Of a stretch of 64,000 nucleotides of DNA, positions 34,517-44,510 are shown one piece after another. The notes below the pieces were generated by a model, which was not told the DNA's origin, made no database searches, and was given only the letters and a program-made list of their open reading frames with translations. Origin of the DNA: Bacillota bacterium. GTDB lineage: Bacteria > Bacillota > Sulfobacillia > Sulfobacillales > Sulfobacillaceae. The DNA is taken from contig JAPNUR010000010.1 of assembly GCA_026627385.1 (NCBI GenBank), positions 1 through 64,000 on the forward strand, given 5' to 3'. Position numbers and translations under genes: made by a program. Each line of letters opens with the position of its first letter. The first letter of the stretch is position 1.

Positions 34517-36325
34517 TTACGCGTAGGACGACAGCGGCGCCTGACTTTTTTGCACCATCTCCGCATAGAGCCCGCCGCGCCGTACAAGCTCGTGATGCGT
34601 GCCTTGCTCGACAATTGCGCCTTGGTGCAGCACCGCAATCTGGTCCGCGTCGCGAATGGTCGACAGCCGGTGGGCAATGACCAGCGTCGTGCGATTCTTG
34701 GCCACCTGCATGAGCGCTGCCTGTACCGCCGCCTCGCTAATGGCGTCAATATGGGCGGTGGCCTCGTCCAGCACTAAGATTTGGGGATTTAATATGATCG
34801 TCCGCGCAAAGGCTAAGAACTGCCGCTGACCCGTGGACAGATTGGCCCCGCGGGGTGTGAGCCACGTATCATACCCCTCGGGCAGCCGGCGAATAAATTC
34901 GTCGGCACCCGTAAGGCGGGCCGCCTCGATCACCGCCTCGCGGCTAACCTCTGGACGAAATAGCCGAATGTTGTCCAGCACCGTGCCTGAGTACAAGTAC
35001 ACCTCTTGTTGGACGACGGCCACAATCCTTCTGAGATCCTGCTGCGCCATGGCGCGGATGTCGATGCCGTCAATGAGAATGCGGCCCTCAGTCACATCGT
35101 AAAAGCGCGCCATCAGGCTAATCAGCGTGCTTTTCCCCGCGCCGGTTTCTCCGGCAATGCCGATAAAGGCACCAGGCGGGATATCAAGGACAATATTGCG
35201 GAGCACCGGTCGGTCCGGCTGGTACGCAAAGCTGACGTGATCAAACACCACGTGACCTTTGATGTGTGGCAAATGAACCGGATCGGGCGGATCCCGTAAT
35301 GTCGGCTCGGTCGCCAGCACCTCGCTCACCCGCTCGGCCGAGATTAACGACGACTGCAAGGTATTCCAATTTTGCGTGAGGGAATTAATCGGGGCAAAGA
35401 ACTGCTGGATGTACGAAATAAAAGCGTAGAGAACCCCCAGGGGGATCGCCCGGTGAAGCACGGCCGCGCCGCCAATCCAGGCCACGAAGGCCACGGCTAA
35501 ATTGCCCAAGAGATCAAACGTCCGATTAAACAGGACATCCCACCGAAACTCGTTGATGCTCGCCTCTTGATAGGCGGTGTTTAAGGTGTCAAACGCCCGC
35601 AATTGTTTGGCTTCTTGGTGAAAGATCTGGGTAATCCGCATCCCCGTCAAATTTTCTGCCACAAACGCAATCAGGCGCGACAACCGGGAACGGGTGCGGT
35701 CATAGGCCCGATACAAGGGTGGCCGGAACAGGGCCGACAATGCCACAATAATGGGAATGACCGTGGCGGCCAGGAGGCCCAGCCGCCAGTTTAGCCATAA
35801 CATAGCGGCCAGAACCAGGACAATGGTCAAGCCATCCCGAATGAGGCTTAAGAGAAACTGGGTAAAGAACTGGCTAATGCGCGTGGTGTCGCTCGAGATA
35901 TGGGTCAAGAGCCGTCCCGTATCGTGCGTTTCAAAGTAACGGAGCGACAACGATTCAATATGGCGGAAGAGTTCCATCCGCAGTTGCCGGACAATGGCTT
36001 GCCCGGTGGCTGCCACCCAGCGGGTTTGCATCATGTTAGCCACCAGGCCAAGACCGGTCATGGCCAGGTAACCGAGGCCCAGTTCAATGAGGGGCCTTAG
36101 ATGCGCATGAGGCACCAACAAATACCGATCGATGGCGATTTTCACCAGATCCGGCTGAATGACCTGGGTCAGGTTATAGATGATGACCAAGCCCACGATG
36201 GCCAGCCACCGCCAACGATAGGGCCACGCATAACGTATTAAGCCGCGCCACGACTGGCGTGATGACGGCGCCACGGTTCGGCCTTTAACATCCACGGGCG
36301 GGCCCTCCCTCTGTTTGCATGTCAT
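34517..36325 (-). CDS. ABC exporter subunit with canonical ATPase site
   Basis: A 602-residue half-transporter: six transmembrane helices (about 30-330), then an ATPase domain with Walker A G-E-T-G-A-G-K-S-T, signature L-S-T-G-Q-R-Q and Walker B L-V-L-D-E-A-T-A-H-I-D including the catalytic Glu. It overlaps the upstream ABC gene, which has a degenerate site, so the two should form a heterodimeric multidrug-type exporter like BmrCD. A GTG at 36295 preceded by AGGGAGGG is an alternative start that gives a smaller overlap. Confidence 0.92.
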   Translation of the reverse strand: MTCKQREGPPVDVKGRTVAPSSRQSWRGLIRYAWPYRWRWLAIVGLVIIYNLTQVIQPDLVKIAIDRYLLVPHAHLRPLIELGLGYLAMTGLGLVANMMQTRWVAATGQAIVRQLRMELFRHIESLSLRYFETHDTGRLLTHISSDTTRISQFFTQFLLSLIRDGLTIVLVLAAMLWLNWRLGLLAATVIPIIVALSALFRPPLYRAYDRTRSRLSRLIAFVAENLTGMRITQIFHQEAKQLRAFDTLNTAYQEASINEFRWDVLFNRTFDLLGNLAVAFVAWIGGAAVLHRAIPLGVLYAFISYIQQFFAPINSLTQNWNTLQSSLISAERVSEVLATEPTLRDPPDPVHLPHIKGHVVFDHVSFAYQPDRPVLRNIVLDIPPGAFIGIAGETGAGKSTLISLMARFYDVTEGRILIDGIDIRAMAQQDLRRIVAVVQQEVYLYSGTVLDNIRLFRPEVSREAVIEAARLTGADEFIRRLPEGYDTWLTPRGANLSTGQRQFLAFARTIILNPQILVLDEATAHIDAISEAAVQAALMQVAKNRTTLVIAHRLSTIRDADQIAVLHQGAIVEQGTHHELVRRGGLYAEMVQKSQAPLSSYA

Positions 36326-38030
36326 AAAGGTGGCGGTAAAGGCCGGGCTCGCGCAACAAGTCCTTCGGCGCCCCGTATTGCGTGAGTCGCCCTTCTTCCA
36401 GGACTGCCACCCGATCAGCGTAACGCAACGAGGACAAGCGGTGACTGATGATAATAACGGTTCTCCCTTGACGCTTTAGTTCTCCCAAACTCCTCAGGAT
36501 CGCCGTTTCCGTGCGGCTATCCACGGCACTCAAACTATCGTCAAAGATGACAATCTCCGCCTGGGTTTTGATGAGCGCCCGCGCCATGGCCACCCGTTGG
36601 CGCTGGCCCCCCGACAAATTGATCCCTCGTTCTCCCACCAGCGTCTCAAACTGGGACGGAAACCCCTCAATGGTCGACAAAATTTCAGCTTGTCGGGCCG
36701 CCTCCACCAACTCCCAGTGGTCCACCGTGTCGCGCGGAAAGCTGATGTTGTAGCCTACGCTACTGGAAAACAAAAACCCGTCTTGGGGCACATAACTAAT
36801 GTGTGCACGCAAATCCCGGCGATGGATGTCGCGAATGTCCACATCATCAAAAAAGATGGTCCCCGGCGGCGGATCCATTTCGCGCAGGAGGAGGCTCACA
36901 AGCGTGCTCTTGCCCGAGCCGGTGCGCCCCACGATGCCGACCGTAGACCCAAAGGGGATCGTCAGGTGAATGTCGTCGAGCACCGGGCCGTGGCCGTCCG
37001 GATAACGGTACGTAAGATGCCGAAAGGTAATGGAGGGCTTCGGCGGCATGGGCTTGGGGTTCGCCGGATCTTGAATGGCCGGTTGGGCATTGAGCAAGGT
37101 TTCAATGCGAATCAACGACGCCGACGAATTTTGCACGATATTGATGACATTGCCGAACTGCATCAGCGGGCGCACCAGCATGCTCAAGTACACCGTAAAG
37201 GCCACAAACGCCCCTAAGCTAATCCGGTGGGTAAGGGCCAAGTCACCTCCGTAACTAAGGGTCACGGCAAAGCTAATGCCCGTCAGCAGCGGGATTAACG
37301 ATTGAAACAGGGTGTTTAGCCGCACTTGTTGCATGGCCTCATGATACGTGGCGTCGACCCGCCCGCGAAACCGCTCGCTTTCGATGTCCTCGTTGGCCGT
37401 CGATTTAATGAGGCGAATGCTAGCCAAACTTTCTTCCGCCAAGTCAGACATCTCCGACAGCGACTCCTGCACCCGGCGCGACTGCCCGCGCATTTTGGGC
37501 CCCATGTTGGTCACTACCAGCGGAATTCCCAACAAGGGCACCAGGGCAATGACGGTTAGGACCAGATTGACGTGGCGCATGGCCATGTACAGGGTGGCGG
37601 CGAATAAGAAAAGCGCTTGAAGAACCTGGCTCACGCCTCCGCCCATGGCCTGGCGCACTTGAGGGATATCGTTTAACACGTGGGACAACAGGTCACCCAC
37701 GGTGTGGCGGTGAAAGTAATGGGGCTCCAACGTTTCCCAGTGGGCAAACAAGCGGTGGCGCAACTCCCCTTCGAACACCCGGGCTAAGCGATTGACAAGA
37801 TACTGCCCGAGGCCGAAGAGCATCACAAAGGCAGCAGACACGAGGGCCAACCGCACCGCATAAAATCGGACACTGCTTAACATCTCATGGTGCTCTAGTG
37901 AATTAACAAAGGCTCCAATGAGATTGGGAATTTGCACCTGAATCACTTTGGAAAGCCCGATGGTCACCACGACGATGAGATAGGTCAGGCCATGCTCGCG
38001 GATAAAATTCCATACCAACCGTCGGGCCAT
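36285..38030 (-). CDS. ABC exporter subunit with degenerate ATPase site
   Basis: A 581-residue half-transporter with six transmembrane helices, Walker A G-R-T-G-S-G-K-S-T, signature L-S-G-G-Q-R-Q-R and Walker B I-V-I-F-D-D-S-L-S-A-V-D. Asp replaces the catalytic Glu, the feature of the non-hydrolysing partner in heterodimeric exporters (BmrC, TM287 type). First gene of the pair; substrate unknown. Confidence 0.92.
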   Translation of the reverse strand: MARRLVWNFIREHGLTYLIVVVTIGLSKVIQVQIPNLIGAFVNSLEHHEMLSSVRFYAVRLALVSAAFVMLFGLGQYLVNRLARVFEGELRHRLFAHWETLEPHYFHRHTVGDLLSHVLNDIPQVRQAMGGGVSQVLQALFLFAATLYMAMRHVNLVLTVIALVPLLGIPLVVTNMGPKMRGQSRRVQESLSEMSDLAEESLASIRLIKSTANEDIESERFRGRVDATYHEAMQQVRLNTLFQSLIPLLTGISFAVTLSYGGDLALTHRISLGAFVAFTVYLSMLVRPLMQFGNVINIVQNSSASLIRIETLLNAQPAIQDPANPKPMPPKPSITFRHLTYRYPDGHGPVLDDIHLTIPFGSTVGIVGRTGSGKSTLVSLLLREMDPPPGTIFFDDVDIRDIHRRDLRAHISYVPQDGFLFSSSVGYNISFPRDTVDHWELVEAARQAEILSTIEGFPSQFETLVGERGINLSGGQRQRVAMARALIKTQAEIVIFDDSLSAVDSRTETAILRSLGELKRQGRTVIIISHRLSSLRYADRVAVLEEGRLTQYGAPKDLLREPGLYRHLYDMQTEGGPARGC

Positions 38031-38178
38031 GGTTATCGCCTCCCGAGCACCACACCTTTCCGATTATAGCACTAGGAATCCTCTCACCGCGCGGTGACTA
38101 AGCGGATTGAGAGGCGCCCTTCTCCCCAGCACGGCCCCCTCTCGTGACCCTTTCTAGACTTTGGCCGCACTTTCTCCT

Positions 38179-39051
38179 TTAACCGACCCCACTATCTTGA
38201 AACCGGAGGCGCAGAGACCAACGCTCTTGACCCCCTGGCGGCAAGGATACCAACCCGCTCGCGGCCTCTGGCAGGGGCAAATGGGGAGCATCAGGCACCC
38301 AACTGTAGGGCTCCACCGAAAGAAAGGGAGCGTCTAATGCCGGCCGGTAAATGACCAGGTGTCTAAATTGCGCAGAGGCTTCCAACACCGCCGTCACGCG
38401 CTTTGACGCAGCCACCATTGGCAGCGGCTCCCATGTCCCGGCAAGAATTTGGTACGGCTGATCCTCGACCACTGTCCGCGCCCGGACCCACTCCCGCGGT
38501 CGTTCCCTCCCTTGCTGCCCTGTTGGAATCAGCTGACCGTCCAGCTCCCAGGGAACACGATTAGGCCACTCACAGGCGTAATCGGTGTCTTTGAGGTTGA
38601 TGTTAATGTGAAACCCAAGGGCAGCAGGGATGGTGGCCACTGGATCCTGATTGACTAACTCGGCCTCAATGCCCAAACCCTCATCGTCCAGGCGATACCT
38701 TAACGCGAGGCGAAATCGGGCCCCGAATTCGGGACACCGCACGGCGTCCAAGATTAGTGTCACACGGTCACTCTGCACCTGGTCAACTGCCCACGCGCGG
38801 TTAAACCCCACGCCATGCAAGTTGGCCGGCCCCGCATGATCGTTTAAGGGCCAGATGTATTCGCGACCCCCGAGTACGAACCGCCCGCCACGGATCCGGC
38901 CAGGCGGAAATAGCGGCACTAATCCGTAAATGAAGGGCTCTTGAAGGCGTTCGTCGTTGCTTTTGGCCTCAAACAGCCAGTGTAAACCGCTCGGTTTATG
39001 AATCAGCGCCGTCACTGCGGCGCCAAATGTGGGATCGACCCATACTTTCAT
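38179..39051 (-). CDS. Aldose 1-epimerase family protein
   Basis: Starting at ATG 39051 the protein has 290 residues and the beta-sandwich pattern of the galactose mutarotase family. The probable catalytic His is in N-L-H-G-V-G-F near 79-85 and the Glu in S-V-E-P-Y-S near 247-252. It should interconvert alpha and beta anomers of a hexose or hexose phosphate. The ribosome site is weak; an open frame extends to 39111. Confidence 0.8.
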   Translation of the reverse strand: MKVWVDPTFGAAVTALIHKPSGLHWLFEAKSNDERLQEPFIYGLVPLFPPGRIRGGRFVLGGREYIWPLNDHAGPANLHGVGFNRAWAVDQVQSDRVTLILDAVRCPEFGARFRLALRYRLDDEGLGIEAELVNQDPVATIPAALGFHININLKDTDYACEWPNRVPWELDGQLIPTGQQGRERPREWVRARTVVEDQPYQILAGTWEPLPMVAASKRVTAVLEASAQFRHLVIYRPALDAPFLSVEPYSWVPDAPHLPLPEAASGLVSLPPGGQERWSLRLRFQDSGVG

Positions 39052-39170
39052 CAGGGCACTCTCTAATGCTACACTGTGGCTCAGCCTTGATTCCCCCTTA
39101 CATGCGGTCATTCCCGATGAAACCCTGAATCAACCGAAAAACCGGCACTCGGACCCCATCACGCCTTGGG

Positions 39171-40475
39171 CTATTCCACTCGCCGTCCAAAATACCGGTA
39201 TACGTCGGCGATAAATGAGATAGTACCTGCGAACAAGAGCCGCGACGATGGGCTAGCCATCCCCATCGCAAGGCTTAGTGCCTCGTGAACCTCTGTTACC
39301 ACGCGCGCCTTCTCTCCCGCGTCTCTGTCAGAAAAATGATACAAAAGCCGGGGATTGCTGGTGCTGGTGAGAATCAGCGCGGTCACATGTTCGTGCACCA
39401 AATCCCGCACGCCAGCGCGATCTTTGGAATCGGGGATCGATAGCACGGCAATGTCAAAAGGCGGCAACTGCGTCAGGAGCGGCGCCAACGACTCCGGTCG
39501 CACTGCCGCGTCGACCAGGACATACGGCTGAAGGCTAAACACCTCCCCACGCCCGGGCCAATGAAGCCGTGACACGATGCGTCGAACGCCGTCTTCCGGC
39601 AGCGGGCCAGCCACCCGTTCGGCCACCGTCAGTGCGGTGGCCACATTCTGCACCAGCGGTCCCAATGCGGGTAAATGGAGAGCGGGCCAACGCCGACCGT
39701 CGCACCAACGCACATCAAAACGCGTCCCCGTGGGAGTCAGTTCCACGTTTTCCACGCGGACAGTTTCGACCGCGTTCACCACTTCGGTGCGGCTGCCCAC
39801 ACTCTTGACCCGTTGCTGGACCGCTTGACGAAGGATCTGATCATCGGACCCTAACACCGCCACTACGGTTTCGGGGGCAATGACCCCGGCTTTATGGCGC
39901 GCAATGTCCTGAAGCGTCGGACCTAACTCTGCAACATGTTCTGCCAGCACCACGGTGATGGCCGAAACGGCGTGGTGGATCTGCGTTACGTCATCAAACA
40001 ACGCGCCCCGGCCCGTCTCATACACTGCCCAACGAACACCATGCGCGCGAAAATGAAGGGCGGCTATGACGGCAAAGATCCCGTTCGGTCCCACGTATTG
40101 GCCAGGCAACAGCTGCGACACGATGTGATCAAGATGCGGCTCAAGCTCCTCAAACCGGGCCAGAAACTCATGAGCGGTAATCATGTGGCCGTCGATGCGG
40201 ATGCGTTCAAACCAATCCAACAGGTGGGGGCTGGTAAATAGACCGATGGGGCCGCCTTTCAAAGCCAGAAATTGAGCGATGAATGTCGCTGTCGATCCTT
40301 TTCCTTTGCTGCCAGTGACGACAATGTTGTGCGCCGCCCGGTCGGGACGCCCTAACACTTCTAAAAGCCATCCCGTGTGCTCCGGATGACGGTCCTCGTC
40401 GCGCTGGGTGGGAACACGGCGAAGATATGACGCATAGATCTTTTCAAACGCACGATTGACCCGATCCTCCAACAT
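39171..40475 (-). CDS. folC: Folylpolyglutamate/dihydrofolate synthase family protein (Mur ligase type)
   Basis: Starting at ATG 40475 (GGGGGTGG upstream) the protein has 434 residues, normal for FolC. The ATP loop is T-G-S-K-G-K-G-S-T near 50-58 and F-T-S-P-H-L-L-D near 78-85. E-T-G-R-G-A-L-F-D near 154-162 fits the catalytic Glu region. FolC adds glutamates to folates and may also form dihydrofolate. The first loop is G-S-K-G rather than the common G-T-N-G, so a divergent specificity is possible. Confidence 0.8.
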   Translation of the reverse strand: MLEDRVNRAFEKIYASYLRRVPTQRDEDRHPEHTGWLLEVLGRPDRAAHNIVVTGSKGKGSTATFIAQFLALKGGPIGLFTSPHLLDWFERIRIDGHMITAHEFLARFEELEPHLDHIVSQLLPGQYVGPNGIFAVIAALHFRAHGVRWAVYETGRGALFDDVTQIHHAVSAITVVLAEHVAELGPTLQDIARHKAGVIAPETVVAVLGSDDQILRQAVQQRVKSVGSRTEVVNAVETVRVENVELTPTGTRFDVRWCDGRRWPALHLPALGPLVQNVATALTVAERVAGPLPEDGVRRIVSRLHWPGRGEVFSLQPYVLVDAAVRPESLAPLLTQLPPFDIAVLSIPDSKDRAGVRDLVHEHVTALILTSTSNPRLLYHFSDRDAGEKARVVTEVHEALSLAMGMASPSSRLLFAGTISFIADVYRYFGRRVE

Positions 40476-40643
40476 GGGGCCCACCCCCAGTCTCACGCTT
40501 CGCATGGTATCATACACTTAACATTGTGTGCCGTAAACCCGACACCTAGGAGATCTCAAAACGCGTGCCGTATGGCAAGCATGAACATCGCGCATACATT
40601 AGAGAGCTCAATCCTAGCCCGAGGCTATTAAGGAGGTCGACCC

Positions 40644-41831
40644 ATGGCCGGACCAACAGGCGTGGCGTTATGGTTTACCCGCCTCAATATGAGGCAGTCA
40701 GAACTTATGGCCAATCCCTACCCCTTCTACGAACAGTGGCTCCAGGATCATCCTCGGTGGGAGGTGGATGACGGCCAGTGGATGTTGTTTCGCTACGAAG
40801 ACGTGCGCCGGGTGCTCATGGAGCCAGCATTCGCCAAGGGAGAGCCCTGGACGGAAACGCCGCCCCCAGCATATGCACACCTACCGACCCTTACTCCCAG
40901 CATGCTCATGCAAAATCCACCTGACCACACCCGACTTCGGGGCCTCGTCAGCCAAGCATTTCAACCGCGCCATTTGGAACGCCTGAGGCCCTTCGTCCAC
41001 GATCTCGCCCGCGAGCTTGTTCAAAACATTCGCCGTGACGGCGGCGGCGACATCGTCAGTCAATTCGCCTTCCCTTTGCCCGCTCTGGTCATTGCCGAGC
41101 TCTTAGGGGTTCCCCGCGCCGATCATAGTCAGTTTCGCCAGTGGTCGCAACACATCGCTCGCCTTCTGGATCCCTCGCAGACGCCCGAAGCGCGCGACAA
41201 AGCCATCCAAGCGCGGTGGGAGCTCTTAGACTATTTCCATCAGCTCATTCAAAAGAAAACCGCTAAACCGGAGAGCGACCTCTTGAGCGAGCTCATCCAA
41301 GTGGAGTCGGCCGGCGACCGGCTTAGCCCCGGCGAATTGTTATCCATGGCCCTCTTATTATTAGTCGCTGGCCATGAAACGACAACAAACCTGCTCTCCA
41401 TGGGCACGCTAACGTTAATTGAGCATCCCGAAATTCCTCTGCCAGTCGCCAACTGGCATACCGCAGTGGAGGAACTCTTGCGCTACACCTCGCCTGTGCA
41501 GTTGGATGCCCGCCAAACGGTGGCGCCCGTCGCATTCGATGACCTCCTGATCCCTGAAGGGAGCTGGGTCACCGTGGTCCTCGGGGCAGCCAACCGCGAC
41601 CCCGACGTGTTCGCTGAGCCCAATCAACTTGACCTGGCGCGCCAGCCCAACCCGCACATGGCCTTTGGACGCGGCATTCACTATTGCCTAGGCGCGTCGC
41701 TAGCGCGCATGGAGGCGGAAATTGCGTTTCCCATTCTCTGGGAGACACCGTGGGCCCTCACGGGTGCCCCGTTATGGAACGAAAACATCGTGCTCCGCGG
41801 ATTGACGGCGTTACCGGCCACCCCCCGGTAA
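40644..41831 (+). CDS. Cytochrome P450
   Basis: A 395-residue class I bacterial P450. The I-helix is A-G-H-E-T-T at about 242-247, the E-x-x-R is E-E-L-L-R near 276-280 and the heme loop is F-G-R-G-I-H-Y-C-L-G with Cys348. A strong AGGAGG site precedes the ATG. It is most like the soluble BioI/CYP107-type enzymes that oxidise fatty acids, steroids or polyketides. No ferredoxin or reductase gene is adjacent, so its electron donor is encoded elsewhere. Confidence 0.95.
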   Translation: MAGPTGVALWFTRLNMRQSELMANPYPFYEQWLQDHPRWEVDDGQWMLFRYEDVRRVLMEPAFAKGEPWTETPPPAYAHLPTLTPSMLMQNPPDHTRLRGLVSQAFQPRHLERLRPFVHDLARELVQNIRRDGGGDIVSQFAFPLPALVIAELLGVPRADHSQFRQWSQHIARLLDPSQTPEARDKAIQARWELLDYFHQLIQKKTAKPESDLLSELIQVESAGDRLSPGELLSMALLLLVAGHETTTNLLSMGTLTLIEHPEIPLPVANWHTAVEELLRYTSPVQLDARQTVAPVAFDDLLIPEGSWVTVVLGAANRDPDVFAEPNQLDLARQPNPHMAFGRGIHYCLGASLARMEAEIAFPILWETPWALTGAPLWNENIVLRGLTALPATPR

Positions 41832-41850
41832 CGCCCCTCAGCCATGCGCG

Positions 41851-42870
41851 TTAACGGAGGCGGTACCAACCAAACGGCGGCCCGGCGACAAACGGGGCAC
41901 TGAGCTCATCCAGGGCCTGCTCAAGGTCGGGAGTCCATGCAACGTCCAAGGCGCTGAGGTTCTCGTCTAGTTGCTCCGGCCGCGTAGCTCCCTGAATAGC
42001 ACTAGCTACCCCAGGACGACGTATCAGCCACGCCAAGGCCAACGCGGCAGGAGGGACCTGATGAGCGCGCGCCAAATCCGCAAACCGATCTGCAGCTGCC
42101 TTTCTGCTATCAGAAATTCTTTCCAGGAACTGAGGCTGTTTCTCGGCTCGCGATCCTGGCGGTACGTAGCCTCCCTGGTACTTGCCGCTCAAGTACCCGC
42201 CTGCCAAGGGATAGTAGGCGACCAAACCAATGCCCGCCTCGCGCGCTACGGGCACCAATTCCGGTTCCGGCGTGCGGTCAAGCAACGAATAAGAGGGCTG
42301 CACGGCGATAAATCGTTCCCATCCGTGCGCCTTTTGCAGCCCTACGGCGGTCGCCAATTCGTGGGCCCGGTAATTCGAAGCCGCAACATAGCGGACATAT
42401 CCTTGCCGCACAAAATCATCCAGGGTGTGGAGCGTTTCCGCTAGCGGGGTCTCTTCGTCAAACGTGTGCACATAAAAAAGATCGATGTAGTCGGTTTGCA
42501 GTCGGCGAAGACTTTGATGGAGTTCACGCATCAGGTGTCGACGCGAGGTCCCGCGATGGTAGGGACCTTCCCCCACGGGAAGACCCGCTTTCGTCGCAAT
42601 GACCGCCTCATCACGTCGGCCCTTTAATGCCTCGCCGATGATGGCTTCCGACTGACCACCGGTATAGACGTTAGCCGTATCAATGAGCGTCACCCCATGA
42701 TCAAGCGCGCGGTGAATAATCGCGATGGACGTCGCCTTGTCGGCCCGTCCTCCAAAGCTATTGGTACCTAAGCCAATCACCGAGACGTAAAGCCCACTCT
42801 GCCCTAAACGACGATACTCCATTCGGTTCGCGGCGGTCTTTAGGTCCGCCGCCTCCTCCCTTCTTTGCAT
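41851..42870 (-). CDS. Aldo/keto reductase
   Basis: A 339-residue ORF; the conserved part starts at M-E-Y-R-R-L-G (42822), and the ribosome site is unclear, so the start may be either. The catalytic set is present: D-T-A-N-V-Y (Asp, Tyr), T-K-A-G-L (Lys) and F-Y-V-H-T-F-D (His). The C-terminal NADPH-binding S-A-I-Q-G-A-T-R is typical of YhdN/GSP69-like enzymes. Substrate unknown. It is convergent with the P450. Confidence 0.9.
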   Translation of the reverse strand: MQRREEAADLKTAANRMEYRRLGQSGLYVSVIGLGTNSFGGRADKATSIAIIHRALDHGVTLIDTANVYTGGQSEAIIGEALKGRRDEAVIATKAGLPVGEGPYHRGTSRRHLMRELHQSLRRLQTDYIDLFYVHTFDEETPLAETLHTLDDFVRQGYVRYVAASNYRAHELATAVGLQKAHGWERFIAVQPSYSLLDRTPEPELVPVAREAGIGLVAYYPLAGGYLSGKYQGGYVPPGSRAEKQPQFLERISDSRKAAADRFADLARAHQVPPAALALAWLIRRPGVASAIQGATRPEQLDENLSALDVAWTPDLEQALDELSAPFVAGPPFGWYRLR

Positions 42871-43466
42871 GACCGGCCCCTGACCTTCAAACTTCTCTGG
42901 GCGAGTCAGAGGCTCCTAAATCCCAGCATCATCCAGTTTAAAACTCTTCCTGCTAAAGAGCGAACAGGAGATTGATATCCCTATCTTAGCGAAAAGTCGG
43001 GGAGCACTGCCAAAGGGTGTGGGTTTCCGAGGACGCTCTTCCATCGCGGACGATGGTCACCAATCCTCCTCCACTCTCACGTCTTTCAAGATGGGCTGCC
43101 AGAATGTCCTCTTAAGAATCGAAACCATGCTCATCGCTTTCAAACTCGTTGCGTTATGAAGCATTTTGTGATGTACTCCTGTTATGAACCTAACCATCCT
43201 CGTCATACGGCAAGCGAATCCGGACTTTACCGCGACCCTGCCGCCGACGATGGAGCGGATTAAGCCGCTAGTCATCACATTAAAGACACGGCTTTTTCGA
43301 GGATGCACCGGGAGTCAAAGTCTATGCCAAACTCCGTGCTCGGGGGACCGCTGTCAACCGGCCACCCGCCGGTCTCTCCCCCTGAGGCAGCGGCAAGAAC
43401 CCGCCCTGGGGCCAGGTTCGTTGACGACAATGTGAGAATGTCTCTACTTGACGCAGGAGGAACGCC
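42871..43466. other. Gene-free region upstream of thrC
   Basis: No reading frame here has a convincing ribosome site or protein-like composition. I looked for a T-box leader (no T-box core) and for a Thr/Ile-rich leader peptide and found neither. It must contain the promoters of the aldo/keto reductase and thrC. Confidence 0.45.
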
Positions 43467-44510
43467 ATGTCTGGCATTATTGAACGTTATCGAGCCTTCC
43501 TTGATTTGGGAGATACTCCGGCTGTCACTCTAGGGGAAGGAGACACCCCTTTGGTGCACTGGGCCACCTGGGGATCCCACGAGATCTTTTTGAAACTCGA
43601 AGGGACCAACCCTACGGGATCGTTTAAGGATCGGGGCATGACCGTGGCCGTCAGCGTTGCCAAAGCCCAAGGGGCGCGCGGTGTCATTTGCGCCTCCACG
43701 GGCAATACCGCAGCATCGGCCGCAGCTTATGCCGCACGCGCTGGACTCCCCGCGTTTGTGGTGATCCCAGAAGGCCGCGTCACCCGAGAAAAGATGATGC
43801 AGGCTCTCGCGCACGGCGCCAAAACCCTCTCCGTGACCGGCAATTTCGACCAGGCGCTGGCTGCCGTACGTCACCTCGTAGAAACTCGTGCCGACATTGC
43901 CTTGGTCAATTCCGTCAATCCCTGGCGCCTCCGTGGACAAGAAACAGGCGCGTACGAAATTGTCGACGACCTGGGTTCCCCGCCAGCGGCGCTAGTGCTG
44001 CCCGTGGGCAATGCCGGCAATATTTCGGCGTACTTTCACGGGTTTCGACGCTACGGGCGTGGGATCCCGCCAATGTTTGGCATTCAAGCGGAAGGCGCTG
44101 CTGCCATGGTTCAAGGCCGGGATCTAGAAAATCCGGACACCATCGCGTCTGCCATTCGCATTGGCAAACCCGCATCGCGCCATCTTGCCCAAGAAGCCGT
44201 CACCGTCTCTCATGGGCAGTTTTTAGCGGTCAGCGATGGTGACATTTTGCGAGCGCAGCAGGAACTAGCGCACGGAGGCGTCTTTGTCGAACCAGCCTCT
44301 GCCACAGCCTATGCTGGTCTCAAGGTCCTCTGGGAACGCGGCCTTTTACCCGAGGGTCGCGTTGTGGCCATCCTAACGGGTACGGGCCTGAAAGACGGAC
44401 AGACGCCATTTCAATGGATTCACGAAACGACGTATCCCACCACGGCTAGTGAATTGGGACAAAGTATTCAGCAACTGCTCGAAGAAGGTGCAGTCGGTGT
44501 GGCACATTAA
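43467..44510 (+). CDS. thrC: Threonine synthase
   Basis: A 347-residue short-type ThrC. The PLP lysine lies in N-P-T-G-S-F-K-D-R-G near 48-57, the phosphate-binding loop is P-V-G-N-A-G-N-I near 175-182, and S-T-G-N-T-A-A-S-A is near 76-84. It converts O-phosphohomoserine to threonine. CAGGAGG precedes the ATG. It overlaps thrB by 14 bases. Confidence 0.96.
   Translation: MSGIIERYRAFLDLGDTPAVTLGEGDTPLVHWATWGSHEIFLKLEGTNPTGSFKDRGMTVAVSVAKAQGARGVICASTGNTAASAAAYAARAGLPAFVVIPEGRVTREKMMQALAHGAKTLSVTGNFDQALAAVRHLVETRADIALVNSVNPWRLRGQETGAYEIVDDLGSPPAALVLPVGNAGNISAYFHGFRRYGRGIPPMFGIQAEGAAAMVQGRDLENPDTIASAIRIGKPASRHLAQEAVTVSHGQFLAVSDGDILRAQQELAHGGVFVEPASATAYAGLKVLWERGLLPEGRVVAILTGTGLKDGQTPFQWIHETTYPTTASELGQSIQQLLEEGAVGVAH

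Noticed and set aside
42871-43466. Possible T-box or attenuator before thrC
   Set aside because: No T-box core sequence, specifier loop or leader peptide could be found.
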